Assembly (NCBI RefSeq): GCF_002205635.1
Contig: NZ_NISJ01000001.1
Span: 558,001-622,000, forward strand
Reading direction: 5' to 3'
Source: Sphingopyxis witflariensis
GTDB lineage: Bacteria; Pseudomonadota; Alphaproteobacteria; Sphingomonadales; Sphingomonadaceae
DNA length: 64,000 nt
Shown: one piece after another, positions 45,332 to 54,451 of the stretch
How the letters are laid out: each line of letters begins with the position of its first letter
Numbering within the stretch: the stretch's first letter is position 1
Position numbers and translations under genes: made by a program
The notes under the pieces: model-generated
Database searches by the model: none
Seen by the model: only the letters and a program-made list of their open reading frames with translations
Told to the model about the DNA's origin: nothing

Positions 45332-47413
45332 TCAACCCCAGACGCGGACGCGCTTGTCGGGCGCGAGATAGAGCTTGTCGCCTTCCTTGACGTCGAACGC
45401 CTTGTACCAGGCGTCGAGGTTGCGGACGGTGAGCGCGCGATAGTTGCCGGGCGCGTGGCCATCGGTCGCGACGCGCTGGCGCAGCGCCTCGTCGCGCATC
45501 TTGGTCGCCCAGGTCTGCGCATAGGCGATGAAGAAGCGCTGGTCGCCGGTGAAGCCGTCGATCACGGGTGCTTCCTTGCCCTTGAGCGAGGCACGGTAGG
45601 CGTCATAGGCGGCCTGCAGCCCTGCGACGTCGGCGATATTCTCACCCAGCGTCAGCTTGCCGTTGACCGCGAGGTCGGGGAACGGCTTGTAGGTGTCGTA
45701 CTGGGCAGCCAGCGCGGCGCCTGCTTCGTCGAACTTCTTGAGGTCGGCAGTCGTCCACCAGTTGCGCAGCGCGCCGGTGGAATCGAAGGCCGCGCCATTG
45801 TTGTCGAAGCTGTGGCTGATCTCGTGCCCGATCACCGCACCAATCGCGCCGTAATTATAGGCCGGATCGGCCTTGGCGTTGAAGAAGGGCACCTGAAGGA
45901 TCGCGGCGGGGAAGTTCAGCGCATTCTGAACCGGCAGGTTCACGGCATTGACGGTCTGCGGGACCATCCACCATTCCTTCTTGTCCATCGGCTTGCCGAT
46001 CTTGGCGAGTTGATGGGTATATTCGGCCTGCTCGCCCGCGACGGTATTGGCGTAGGCATTGGCGGCGCTGACCGTGTAGCTGCCATAGTCGCGCCAAGTG
46101 TCGGGGTATCCGACGCCGACGGCGATCGTTTCGACCTTCTTGATCGCTTCCTTTTTGGTTTCGGGGGCCATCCAGTCGATCGTCTCGACGCGCTTGGCAA
46201 AGGCCGCTTTGATGCCGGTGACCATGTCGCCGACCTCGGCCTTCGCCGACGCCGGGAAATATTTGTCAGCGTAAACACGGCCGACCGAGTCGCCGAGATA
46301 GGTATTCAGCGCGTCGAGCGCGCGCTTGTCGCGGCTGCGTTGCTGCGGTGTGCCCGAAAGCGTCGTGCCGTAAAACGCGAAATGCGCATTATCGAGCGCC
46401 GTCGGCAGCACGTCGGTGTGGGTGTTGATCTGGTGGAACGCCAGCCAGTCCTTCCACGCATCGAGCGGCTGCGACGCCACCAGCGCCGACAGGCCGGTGA
46501 TCGCGCCCGCGTGATAGGCGCCGAACTTCGCCGCACCATCGAGCTTCGCGGCGCCGAAGAAGGCGCTCCAGTCCATTCCGGGCGCCTTGTTCGCGAAGTC
46601 TGCCTTCGTCCAGACGCCCGCCGACTGGGCGAAATCCTCGCTCTGTTCGCGCGAGGCGTGTGCCTTGGCGATCTGGACTTCCAGATCATAGATGCGCTTC
46701 GCCTTGGTATCGGCGTCGGCGATGCCCGCAGCGGTCAGCAGCTTGACGATATATGCCTGATAGGCGGTGCGGATGCTCGCCATCTTGGGATCGGCCGACA
46801 GATAATATTCGCGTTCGGGAAGGCCGAGACCGCCCTGAAGCATATAGGGGATGACCTCGCCGGGCGTCGCCAGCCCCTGCGTCACGAAGATGCCAAACAG
46901 ATTTTCGGTGTTATAGTCGGTGGCGTTCAGCGGATCGACGTCGGCGCGGACCTGCTCGCCCAAAGCCTTCGACAGCGACGCCTTGTCGGTGATCGCAGCG
47001 AAGCGCGCGAGATCGGAGGCAACGGGCTTCAGACCCGCGGCGTCGATCGCCTTGGTGTCGGTATAAGCTTTATAGAAAGCCGCGATGCGGCCCTCGTCGG
47101 TGTCGGGCTTGGCGTCACCCTTGACGATCGCATCGACCAGTTCGCGGGTGCGCTTCTCGGTTTTGAGGAAGGCCGTGTAGAAGGATCCGGTCGAGGAGCG
47201 GTCGGCGGGAATTTCGGTAGTCTTCTGCCAGCTGCCGTTCGCATAGGCGTAGAAATCGTCGCCCGGCTTCACACTCGTATCCATCGCGGCCTTGCTGATG
47301 CCGAGTTCGGTGCCGACGGTGTAGGTCGCTTCCTTGTCGGCGCTGGTGCAGGCGACGGGGCCCGCGACGATCGCGGCGGTGGACAGCAATATGGCGTAAA
47401 CAGGATTCTTCAT
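45332..47413 (-). CDS. M13-family (neprilysin-like) zinc metallopeptidase
   Basis: The 693-residue protein has a signal peptide with a Cys at about residue 23 (VACTSAD), which may make it a lipoprotein. The M13 domain follows with the zinc site GHEISHSFDNNG (HExxH) and the second motif ENIADVAGL; the third ligand is its Glu. It ends VRVWG, near the CxxW end of this family. PepO-like M13 enzymes cleave oligopeptides, probably in the periplasm here. It sits alone between the ivd and AbgT operons. Confidence 0.92.
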   Translation of the reverse strand: MKNPVYAILLSTAAIVAGPVACTSADKEATYTVGTELGISKAAMDTSVKPGDDFYAYANGSWQKTTEIPADRSSTGSFYTAFLKTEKRTRELVDAIVKGDAKPDTDEGRIAAFYKAYTDTKAIDAAGLKPVASDLARFAAITDKASLSKALGEQVRADVDPLNATDYNTENLFGIFVTQGLATPGEVIPYMLQGGLGLPEREYYLSADPKMASIRTAYQAYIVKLLTAAGIADADTKAKRIYDLEVQIAKAHASREQSEDFAQSAGVWTKADFANKAPGMDWSAFFGAAKLDGAAKFGAYHAGAITGLSALVASQPLDAWKDWLAFHQINTHTDVLPTALDNAHFAFYGTTLSGTPQQRSRDKRALDALNTYLGDSVGRVYADKYFPASAKAEVGDMVTGIKAAFAKRVETIDWMAPETKKEAIKKVETIAVGVGYPDTWRDYGSYTVSAANAYANTVAGEQAEYTHQLAKIGKPMDKKEWWMVPQTVNAVNLPVQNALNFPAAILQVPFFNAKADPAYNYGAIGAVIGHEISHSFDNNGAAFDSTGALRNWWTTADLKKFDEAGAALAAQYDTYKPFPDLAVNGKLTLGENIADVAGLQAAYDAYRASLKGKEAPVIDGFTGDQRFFIAYAQTWATKMRDEALRQRVATDGHAPGNYRALTVRNLDAWYKAFDVKEGDKLYLAPDKRVRVWG

Positions 47414-47616
47414 GGGTCAAAGGCCTCGCTGATTTGGGGATGGCGGATGAATAGGCCCCTGCCGATTTGGTTTCAATCCCAACCGGTTTCTTCGGCGGGC
47501 AGCGCTTTCCCTTCGACCAACGTCCCGCTAATTCCGCGCATGAACAGAAGGAATTTCGTCATGCGTGCCCATTTTCAACCCCTAAAGATCAACCCGATGC
47601 GCCGGGAGATGCATGC

Positions 47617-49221
47617 ATGAGCGGCGCGGTGCCCCGGCCCGACCGCGAGCGCGGTTTCCTTGGTTTCGTCGAGCGCGCGGGCAATCTGCTGCCCGACCCG
47701 ACGATCATCTTCATCTATCTGATCGTCGTGCTGATGCTCGTCTCGGCGCTGGGCGAGGCGATGGGCTGGTCGGCGTCGCTGTCCTACCCCGGCGAAAAAG
47801 CGCCCGAGCATGCCGAGCTTGCCAATGGCGTGCTGACCTATCGCGCTTCGAACCTCTTTTCCGAAGAGAATATCGCGCGGCTGTTCACCGAAATGCCGCG
47901 GACGTTCGCGAGCTTCGCGCCGCTTGGTCTCGTACTGACGATCATGATGGGCGCCGCGGTTGCCGAACGGTCGGGGCTGTTCTCGGCGCTGATCCGCGGT
48001 TCGCTGCGCAATGCGCGCAAGTCGCTGCTGACCCCGATCGTCGCGATCATCGGCATGGTGTCGCACCATGCGTCGGACGCCGCCTATGTCGTTTTCATCC
48101 CGCTCGCAGCGATCACCTTTGCAATCGTCGGGCGACACCCGCTCGCCGGGCTCGCCGCCGCCTTTGCTGCGGTGTCTGGCGGCTATGCCGGCAATATAAT
48201 GCCCGGACAGATCGACGTGCTGCTGTTCGGCTTTACGCAGGAGGCGGCCCGGATCGTCGAGCCCGGCTGGACGATGAACCCGCTGGGCAACTGGTATTTC
48301 ATCCTCGGGATCGTGATCCTGTTCACCCCGATCATATGGTTTGTCACCGACCGCATCGTCGAACCGCGGCTGGGGACATGGAACGGGGTCGTCGACGCCG
48401 AATTGCGCGCCGACCTCGACAAGGCAGAGCTGACGGCGGACGAACGCAAGGGGCTGCGCCGTGCCGGGCTGGTCGCGCTGTTGATCGTCGCCGCCTTTGC
48501 CGCGCTGGCGCTGTGGCCGGGCTATACACCTTTCATCAATGAAGAGGCCGAGGGGACGGCGCGGCTGCAGCCGCTTTATGCGTCGCTGATCGCGGGCTTC
48601 TTCATGCTCTTCCTGTTCACCGGCACCGCCTTTGGCCGCGCAGCGGGGGCGATCAAATCGGCCGCCGATGTGATGGAGATGATGCAGCACGGCGTGCGGA
48701 CGATGGCGCCCTATCTGGTCTTCGTCTTCTTCGCCGCGCATTTCGTCGCGATGTTCAACTGGTCGCGGATCGGCCCGATCATCGCGATCAACGGCGCCGA
48801 GGCGCTTGCCGAAATGGCGCTGCCGGCGGCGCTGCTGCTCGTGAGCGTCCTGTTGCTCTCCTCCTTCCTCGACCTGTTCATCGGGTCGGCGTCGGCGAAG
48901 TGGAGCGCATTATCGCCCGTTGTGGTGCCGATGTTCATGCTGCTCGGCATCAGCCCCGAAATGACCACCGCCGCCTATCGCATGGGTGACAGCTACACCA
49001 ATATCATGACCCCGCTGATGAGCTATTTTCCGCTGATCCTGGCTTTCAGCCAGCGCTGGGATCGTTCGATGGGGGTCGGCTCGCTCCTCGCGCTCATGCT
49101 GCCCTATGCGCTGTGTTTCATGGCGATGGGCATCGCGATGACGGTCGCGTGGGTCGGTTTCGATCTGCCGCTCGGGCCCGGCGCTCAAGTTCACTATACC
49201 ATCCCTGTGGAGACAAAATAA
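47617..49221 (+). CDS. AbgT-family transporter
   Basis: The 534-residue protein has about 11-13 membrane segments and AbgT motifs ([75 protein letters not shown]). Members import p-aminobenzoyl-glutamate or export sulfonamides and other compounds. GGGAG is 9 nt upstream of ATG 47617. Its TAA overlaps the mccB ATG by 1 bp (TAATG), so it heads the methylcrotonyl-CoA carboxylase operon, and its cargo might be a related organic acid (inference). Confidence 0.88.
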   Translation: MSGAVPRPDRERGFLGFVERAGNLLPDPTIIFIYLIVVLMLVSALGEAMGWSASLSYPGEKAPEHAELANGVLTYRASNLFSEENIARLFTEMPRTFASFAPLGLVLTIMMGAAVAERSGLFSALIRGSLRNARKSLLTPIVAIIGMVSHHASDAAYVVFIPLAAITFAIVGRHPLAGLAAAFAAVSGGYAGNIMPGQIDVLLFGFTQEAARIVEPGWTMNPLGNWYFILGIVILFTPIIWFVTDRIVEPRLGTWNGVVDAELRADLDKAELTADERKGLRRAGLVALLIVAAFAALALWPGYTPFINEEAEGTARLQPLYASLIAGFFMLFLFTGTAFGRAAGAIKSAADVMEMMQHGVRTMAPYLVFVFFAAHFVAMFNWSRIGPIIAINGAEALAEMALPAALLLVSVLLLSSFLDLFIGSASAKWSALSPVVVPMFMLLGISPEMTTAAYRMGDSYTNIMTPLMSYFPLILAFSQRWDRSMGVGSLLALMLPYALCFMAMGIAMTVAWVGFDLPLGPGAQVHYTIPVETK

Positions 49222-50819
49222 TGTCCGCTCCGGTCCTGCCGACCCAATATAATCCCGAAGATCCGGCGTCGCATGTGCGCGTCGCGCATAATCGTGCGCT
49301 GAAAGACGCGTTGTGGGCGAAGGTCGCCGAAGCGGCGCTCGGCGGCAATGAAAAGTCGCGCGAGCGGCATACGAGCCGCGGCAAATTGCTGCCGCGCGAG
49401 CGCGTCGAGCGGCTGCTCGATCCGGGTTCGCCGTTTCTGGAGATCGGCCAGCTTGCCGCGAACGACCTTTACGGCGGTGAAATTCCGGGCGCGGGGCTGA
49501 TCTGCGGTATCGGGCAGGTGTCGGGGCGCCAGTGCATGATCGTCTGTAACGATGCGACGGTGAAGGGCGGCACGTACTACCCAATGACGGTGAAAAAGCA
49601 TCTTCGCGCGCAGGAGATTGCGCTGGAGAACCGCCTGCCCTGCATCTACCTCGTCGACAGCGGCGGCGCCAACCTGCCGCATCAGGATCAGGTGTTTCCC
49701 GACCGCGACCATTTCGGCCGTATCTTCTTCAATCAGGCGAATATGTCGGCGCGGCGCATCCCGCAGATTGCCTGCGTGATGGGCAGTTGCACCGCGGGCG
49801 GCGCTTATGTTCCGGCAATGAGCGACGAGACGGTGATCGTGCGCAATCAGGGCACGATCTTCCTCGCTGGCCCGCCGCTGGTGAAAGCCGCGACAGGCGA
49901 GGAAATCAGCGCCGAGGATTTAGGCGGCGGCGATTTGCACGCGAAGAAATCGGGCGTGGTCGATCATCTCGCCGAGAATGACGAGCATGCCTTGACCATC
50001 GTGCGCGACATCGTCAGCCATTTGGGCGCCGACACGGGGTTCGAGGTTGCACTGAAAGACCCCCGCCCGCCCAAATATGCCGGCGAGGAATTGTATGGCG
50101 TCATCCCCGACGACGTTCGCGCGCCCTACGACGTCCACGAAGTGATCGCGCGGATCGTCGACGGCAGCGAGTTTCATGAGTTCAAGGCCAATTACGGCAG
50201 CACGCTTGTCTGCGGCTTCGCGCATATCTGGGGCATCCCCGTCGCGATCCTCGCGAACAATGGCGTGTTGTTCAGCGAATCTGCGGTCAAGGGCGCGCAT
50301 TTCATCGAACTGGCGCAGCAGCGGCGCATCCCCCTGCTCTTCCTCCAGAATATCAGCGGCTTCATGGTCGGCGGCAAATATGAAGCCGAGGGGATCGCCA
50401 AGCATGGCGCGAAGCTCGTCACCGCAGTCGCGACCGCGACGGTGCCGAAGATCACGGTACTGATCGGCGGCAGCTTTGGTGCGGGCAATTATGGCATGTG
50501 CGGGCGCGCCTATTCACCGCGCTTCCTGTTCACCTGGCCCAATGCGCGGATCAGCGTGATGGGCGGCGAGCAGGCGGCATCGGTGCTGGCCACCGTCCAC
50601 CGCGACGCCGACAAATGGACGCCCGAAGAGGCCGAAGCCTTCAAGGCGCCGATCCGCCAGAAGTATGAGGATGAGGGCAATCCATACCACGCCACCGCGC
50701 GCCTGTGGGACGATGGCATCATCGACCCCGCGCAGACGCGCGACGTGCTCGGGCTGGCCTTTTCCGCAACGCTGAATGCGCCGATCGAGGATCGAGGCTT
50801 CGGCGTGTTCAGGATGTGA
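49221..50819 (+). CDS. mccB: Methylcrotonyl-CoA carboxylase beta (carboxyltransferase) subunit
   Basis: The 532-residue crotonase-fold carboxyltransferase carries MCC-type features: [48 protein letters not shown], and [20 protein letters not shown]. It moves carboxyl from biotin on MccA to 3-methylcrotonyl-CoA in leucine breakdown. It overlaps the AbgT gene by 1 bp. Unusually, mccA does not follow at once: a small ORF is inserted. Confidence 0.93.
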   Translation: MSAPVLPTQYNPEDPASHVRVAHNRALKDALWAKVAEAALGGNEKSRERHTSRGKLLPRERVERLLDPGSPFLEIGQLAANDLYGGEIPGAGLICGIGQVSGRQCMIVCNDATVKGGTYYPMTVKKHLRAQEIALENRLPCIYLVDSGGANLPHQDQVFPDRDHFGRIFFNQANMSARRIPQIACVMGSCTAGGAYVPAMSDETVIVRNQGTIFLAGPPLVKAATGEEISAEDLGGGDLHAKKSGVVDHLAENDEHALTIVRDIVSHLGADTGFEVALKDPRPPKYAGEELYGVIPDDVRAPYDVHEVIARIVDGSEFHEFKANYGSTLVCGFAHIWGIPVAILANNGVLFSESAVKGAHFIELAQQRRIPLLFLQNISGFMVGGKYEAEGIAKHGAKLVTAVATATVPKITVLIGGSFGAGNYGMCGRAYSPRFLFTWPNARISVMGGEQAASVLATVHRDADKWTPEEAEAFKAPIRQKYEDEGNPYHATARLWDDGIIDPAQTRDVLGLAFSATLNAPIEDRGFGVFRM

Positions 50820-50832
50820 GGGGTAAAGGATT

Positions 50833-51075
50833 GTGAGTTCAAACCTTCAAAATCTGTCTCAGCCAGAAAGAGACTTGCTCTACGCCCTGGGGAAAATGTG
50901 CCTGCAGTACACCGACGTGTCGGACGAACTCGGAGAGCCTGCAATCTGGCACTTCGATATGGTGGCCGGTGAGTTGGCCCTTCATGAACTTGAGAAATAC
51001 GGCCTCGTTTCCGGGGTTGGAAAAAACGGTGGCATGCTTTTGACCGAAGCAGGGAAGAAGTTTTTAGACATATGA
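50833..51075 (+). CDS. 80-aa winged-helix-like ORF inserted between mccB and mccA
   Basis: The ORF encodes 80 residues from GTG 50833, helix-rich, ending GELALHELEKYGLVSGVGKNGG... and LTEAGKKFLDI, which resembles the third helix and wing of small winged-helix proteins. It could bind nucleic acid or a protein, but no family is recognised. The sequence is clearly less GC-biased than its neighbours. Its TGA overlaps the mccA ATG (ATGA), so mccA translation is coupled to it. GAGG lies about 11 nt upstream. Function unknown. Confidence 0.65.
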   Translation: MSSNLQNLSQPERDLLYALGKMCLQYTDVSDELGEPAIWHFDMVAGELALHELEKYGLVSGVGKNGGMLLTEAGKKFLDI

Positions 51076-52922
51076 CAAAACAAATAACCTCGCTCCTCAT
51101 CGCCAATCGCGGCGAAATCGCCTGCCGTATCATCCGCACAGCGCGCGAGATGGGCATTCGTACTGTCGCGGTCTATTCGGATGCCGACGCCAGGGCGCTG
51201 CATGTGCAGCAAGCCGACGAGGCGGTGCATATCGGGCCGTCGCCGGCGCGCGAATCCTATCTGATCGGTGACAAGATCATCGCGGCCGCGAAGGCAACCG
51301 GCGCCGAGGCGATCCATCCGGGGTACGGCTTCCTCTCCGAAAATGCCGAGTTCGCGCAGGCGGTAATCGATGCGGGCCTCGTGTGGGTCGGGCCCAAGCC
51401 CTCCTCGATCACCGCGATGGGTTTGAAGGACGCCGCAAAGAAGCTGATGACCGATGCGGGCGTCCCCGTGACGCCGGGCTATATGGGCGAGAATCAGGAC
51501 CCCGCCTTCCTCGCCGAACGGGCGAGCGAGATCGGCTATCCAGTGCTGATCAAGGCGGTCGCCGGCGGCGGCGGTAAGGGGATGCGCAAGGTCGATGCAC
51601 CGGGCGATTTCATCGAGGCCCTCGCCTCATGCCAGCGCGAGGCCGCGGCCTCGTTCGGCAACGATCATGTGCTGATCGAGAAATATATCCTGACCCCGCG
51701 CCATATCGAGGTGCAGGTGTTCGGCGATACCCATGGCAATGTCGTCCATCTGTTCGAGCGCGATTGCTCGCTGCAACGCCGTCACCAGAAGGTGATCGAG
51801 GAAGCCCCTGCCCCCGGCATGGACGAAGTGACGCGCGAGGCGCTGTGCGCCGCTGCGGTGCGCGCTGCGCAGGCTGTCGATTATGTCGGCGCCGGCACGA
51901 TCGAATTCATCGCAGATGCCAGCGAGGGCCTGCGCGCCGATCGCATCTGGTTCATGGAAATGAACACGCGGCTGCAGGTCGAGCATCCTGTGACCGAGGA
52001 AATCACCGGGGTCGATCTGGTCGAATGGCAGCTGCGCGTTGCGTCGGGTGAGCCGTTGCCGCTGGCGCAGGACGGCCTCAGCATCGACGGCTGGGCGATG
52101 GAAGCGCGGCTTTATGCGGAGGATCCCGCGAAGGGCTTCCTCCCGAGCATCGGCACGCTCGAACTGTTCCAGTTGTCCGAGGCCGACGGCGGGCGGATCG
52201 ACACCGGCGTTTATGAAGGCGGCGCGGTTTCGCCCTTTTATGACCCGATGGTCGCCAAGCTGATCGCCTATGGCGCGGATCGCGAAGAGGCGCGGCTGAC
52301 GCTGTCCGAAATGCTGGAGGATAGTGCGGTCTGGCCGGTGAAGACCAATTCGGCCTTCCTGATCAACGCGCTGGAGCATCCCGATTTCGTCGCGGGGACC
52401 GTCGACACCGGCCTGATCGGCCGTGATGGCGACGCGATGACCGCCGAGCCGATGCCGTCGGCGCAGGCGCTGACCAATGCGGCAATGGCGCTGGTCCCGC
52501 GCTCGTTGCAAGCCGGTTTCCGCCTCAACGCCCCCGATGTGCGTTCGGCACCCTTCCTACTCGACGGCAAGCGCGTTGAGGTTGATTTGCATGGCCCCGG
52601 TGCGGAAGAGCTCGCCCCGGCGATGCTCGTCGCTGAAAAGGGCGCCGTGTGGCAATTGTCGCCCTGGCGTGCCGAAGGAAACGCGGGCGGGGCCGCAGGC
52701 GACGGCGCTATCCTTTCGCCGATGCCCGGCAAGGTCATCGCTGTCGAGGTTGCGGCGGGCGATACGGTGACCAAGGGGCAGAAATTGCTGACGCTTGAGG
52801 CGATGAAGATGGAGCATAGCCTGACCGCGCCGTTCGACGGGGTGGTGGCGGAGCTCAATGTTGCCGCGGGGGCACAGGTGCAGGTCGAGGCCTTGCTGGT
52901 GCGGATTGAAAAGGAAGAATAA
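51072..52922 (+). CDS. mccA: Methylcrotonyl-CoA carboxylase alpha (biotin carboxylase/carrier) subunit
   Basis: The 616-residue protein has a biotin carboxylase part (SLLIANRGEIACRIIRTAREMG; ATP-grasp GGGGKGMRKV; FMEMNTRLQVEHPVTE) and a C-terminal biotinyl domain with the attachment lysine in LEAMKMEHS. It is somewhat shorter than many MCC alpha subunits, with a reduced linker between carboxylase and carrier. With mccB it carboxylates 3-methylcrotonyl-CoA. A propionyl-CoA carboxylase role is less likely given mccB and ivd nearby. Confidence 0.92.
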   Translation: MTKQITSLLIANRGEIACRIIRTAREMGIRTVAVYSDADARALHVQQADEAVHIGPSPARESYLIGDKIIAAAKATGAEAIHPGYGFLSENAEFAQAVIDAGLVWVGPKPSSITAMGLKDAAKKLMTDAGVPVTPGYMGENQDPAFLAERASEIGYPVLIKAVAGGGGKGMRKVDAPGDFIEALASCQREAAASFGNDHVLIEKYILTPRHIEVQVFGDTHGNVVHLFERDCSLQRRHQKVIEEAPAPGMDEVTREALCAAAVRAAQAVDYVGAGTIEFIADASEGLRADRIWFMEMNTRLQVEHPVTEEITGVDLVEWQLRVASGEPLPLAQDGLSIDGWAMEARLYAEDPAKGFLPSIGTLELFQLSEADGGRIDTGVYEGGAVSPFYDPMVAKLIAYGADREEARLTLSEMLEDSAVWPVKTNSAFLINALEHPDFVAGTVDTGLIGRDGDAMTAEPMPSAQALTNAAMALVPRSLQAGFRLNAPDVRSAPFLLDGKRVEVDLHGPGAEELAPAMLVAEKGAVWQLSPWRAEGNAGGAAGDGAILSPMPGKVIAVEVAAGDTVTKGQKLLTLEAMKMEHSLTAPFDGVVAELNVAAGAQVQVEALLVRIEKEE

Positions 52923-52934
52923 TCTCTGCCTTTT

Positions 52935-53016
52935 CGTCACCCTGAACTTGTTTCAGGGTTCATGGCCTAAGGTTTCAGCATCTGACCATGGATGCTGAAA
53001 CAAGTTCAGCATGACG
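52935..53016. repeat. Palindromic intergenic repeat, family A variant (copy 4)
   Basis: CGTCACCCTGAACTTG and TTTCAGGG on the left face CAAGTTCAGCATGACG on the right, with a perfect inner stem GTTTCAGCATC / GATGCTGAAAC. This 82-bp element lies between mccA and the maoC-like gene. Its ends match family A, but its arms differ. Confidence 0.75.
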
Positions 53017-53034
53017 CGTATTGGAGTTAGATAA

Positions 53035-53487
53035 ATGGCAGGCCGCTTTTTCGACGAATGGACCATCGGCGACATGCTGGAGCATGATATCCGGCGCACG
53101 GTGACCGAGACCGACAATCTGCTGTTCACGGTGATGACGCACAATCCGCAGCCCTTGCACCTCGATGCCGAGGCGGCGAAGGCGTCGGAATTCGGTCAGA
53201 TTCTCGTCAACGGCACCTTCACTTTCAGCCTGATGGTCGGGCTGTCGGTCGGCGACACGACCCTGGGCACGCTGGTCGCCAACCTCGGCTACGACAAGCT
53301 GGTGATGCCCAAGCCGGTGTTCATTGGCGACACGCTTCGTGCGGAAACCGAGGTCGTCGGTCTCAAAGAATCGAAATCGCGGCCGAATGCGGGTATCGTG
53401 ACTTTTCTTCACCGCTGCCTCAACCAGCGCGGCGAGATCGTCTGCCAGTGCGAACGGTCTGCGCTGCTCAAAAAGAAAGCCGCCTGA
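53035..53487 (+). CDS. MaoC-family hydratase/dehydratase
   Basis: A 150-residue hotdog-fold protein. The place of the usual GDxNPxH hydratase motif is taken by [14 protein letters not shown], so the Asp of the catalytic pair is not in its normal place while His is kept; this pattern (N-x-x-P-L-H-x-D) is shared with mesaconyl-CoA-hydratase-like MaoC proteins. Its TGA overlaps the ATG of the CitE-like gene (TGATG). Pairing with a CitE lyase suggests a linked hydration and cleavage of a C4-C5 dicarboxyl-CoA. Substrate inferred only. Confidence 0.82.
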   Translation: MAGRFFDEWTIGDMLEHDIRRTVTETDNLLFTVMTHNPQPLHLDAEAAKASEFGQILVNGTFTFSLMVGLSVGDTTLGTLVANLGYDKLVMPKPVFIGDTLRAETEVVGLKESKSRPNAGIVTFLHRCLNQRGEIVCQCERSALLKKKAA

Positions 53488-54338
53488 TGCGCCTTCGATC
53501 CCTGCTTTTCGTCCCCGGCGACCGGCCCGAGCGCTTTGCCAAGGCTGCAGCGTCGGGCGCCGATGCGATCATCCTTGACCTCGAAGATTCGGTGTCGCCC
53601 GCGAACAAAGATACCGCACGCCATGCGGTCGCCGACTATCTGGCGGGCGACCGCGAGGTTGTGACGCTGGTGCGGATAAACCCGCTCGATGGGCATATGG
53701 CGGCGGCCGATATTGCGGCGGTCATCGGTGGCCGACCCGACGCGATCATGCTGCCCAAGGCCGAAGGCGCGGCGAGCATTGCGCAACTCGACCTCATCCT
53801 GCGCAGCGAGAGTGCGGCCGATGCGTCGCTGCCCGCTATCCTGCCGATCGCGACCGAAACGCCGTCGGCGATCTTCACCCTCGGCAGCTATCGCGAGATG
53901 AAGGATCGCCTGCTCGGGCTGACCTGGGGCGCCGAAGATCTACCCGCAGCGATTGGTGCTTCAACCAGCCGCAATCCCGACGGCAGCTATACCCAGCCCT
54001 ATGAGGTCGCGCGCGCGCTCACGCTGTTCGCGGCGCATGGCGCGGGTGTTGCCGCGATCGATACCGTTTTCCCGGCGATCAAGGATGAGGCGGGGCTTGC
54101 CGCCTACGCCGCGCGGGCGCGGCGCGACGGTTTTACCGGCATGATGGCGATTCACCCCTCGCAGGTCGAACCGATCAACGCGGCCTTCACGCCTGCGGCC
54201 GAAGAGGTTGCGCGGGCGCAGGCGATTGTCGATGCCTTTGCCGCCAATCCCGGCGTCGGGGTGTTGCAGGTCGATGGCAAGATGGTCGATGCGCCGCACC
54301 TGAAACAGGCGCAGCATTTGCTGTCGCTCGCGGATTAG
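53487..54338 (+). CDS. HpcH/HpaI-CitE family CoA-ester lyase
   Basis: The 283-residue TIM-barrel protein starts RSLLFVPGDRPERFAKA and has IILDLEDSVSP (metal/substrate site), ATETPSAIF, LTWGAEDLPAAIGAS and GMMAIHPSQVEPIN, all typical of the citrate-lyase-beta-like family. Members cleave malyl-CoA, citramalyl-CoA or methylmalyl-CoA. It is translationally coupled to the MaoC gene. It is not an MvaB-type HMG-CoA lyase, so it does not obviously complete leucine breakdown. The exact substrate is open. Confidence 0.88.
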   Translation: MRLRSLLFVPGDRPERFAKAAASGADAIILDLEDSVSPANKDTARHAVADYLAGDREVVTLVRINPLDGHMAAADIAAVIGGRPDAIMLPKAEGAASIAQLDLILRSESAADASLPAILPIATETPSAIFTLGSYREMKDRLLGLTWGAEDLPAAIGASTSRNPDGSYTQPYEVARALTLFAAHGAGVAAIDTVFPAIKDEAGLAAYAARARRDGFTGMMAIHPSQVEPINAAFTPAAEEVARAQAIVDAFAANPGVGVLQVDGKMVDAPHLKQAQHLLSLAD

Positions 54339-54364
54339 GACTCGGTCCCTAGCCCGGCTCCATT

Positions 54365-54448
54365 CCCGTTCGTGTCGAGCGAAGTCGAGACACCCATCGT
54401 CATGGCGTTTGCCCGAGGGGCATCTCGACTTCGCTCGATGCGAACGGG
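54365..54448. repeat. Palindromic intergenic repeat, family D (copy 2)
   Basis: CCCGTTCGTGTCGAGCGAAG with TCGAGACACCC on the left mirrors GGGCATCTCGACTTCGCTCG and ATGCGAACGGG on the right. It fills the gap between the convergent CitE-like and phospholipase D genes and differs from copy 1 at 8505-8585 by compensating changes in the stem (GCAG/CTGC versus GAAG/CTTC). Confidence 0.8.
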
Positions 54449-54451
54449 GTT

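Noticed and set aside
45179..47620. An 813-codon open frame antisense to the M13 peptidase gene
   Set aside because: It is a mirror of the peptidase codon bias; the peptidase has clear catalytic motifs and the antisense protein has none.
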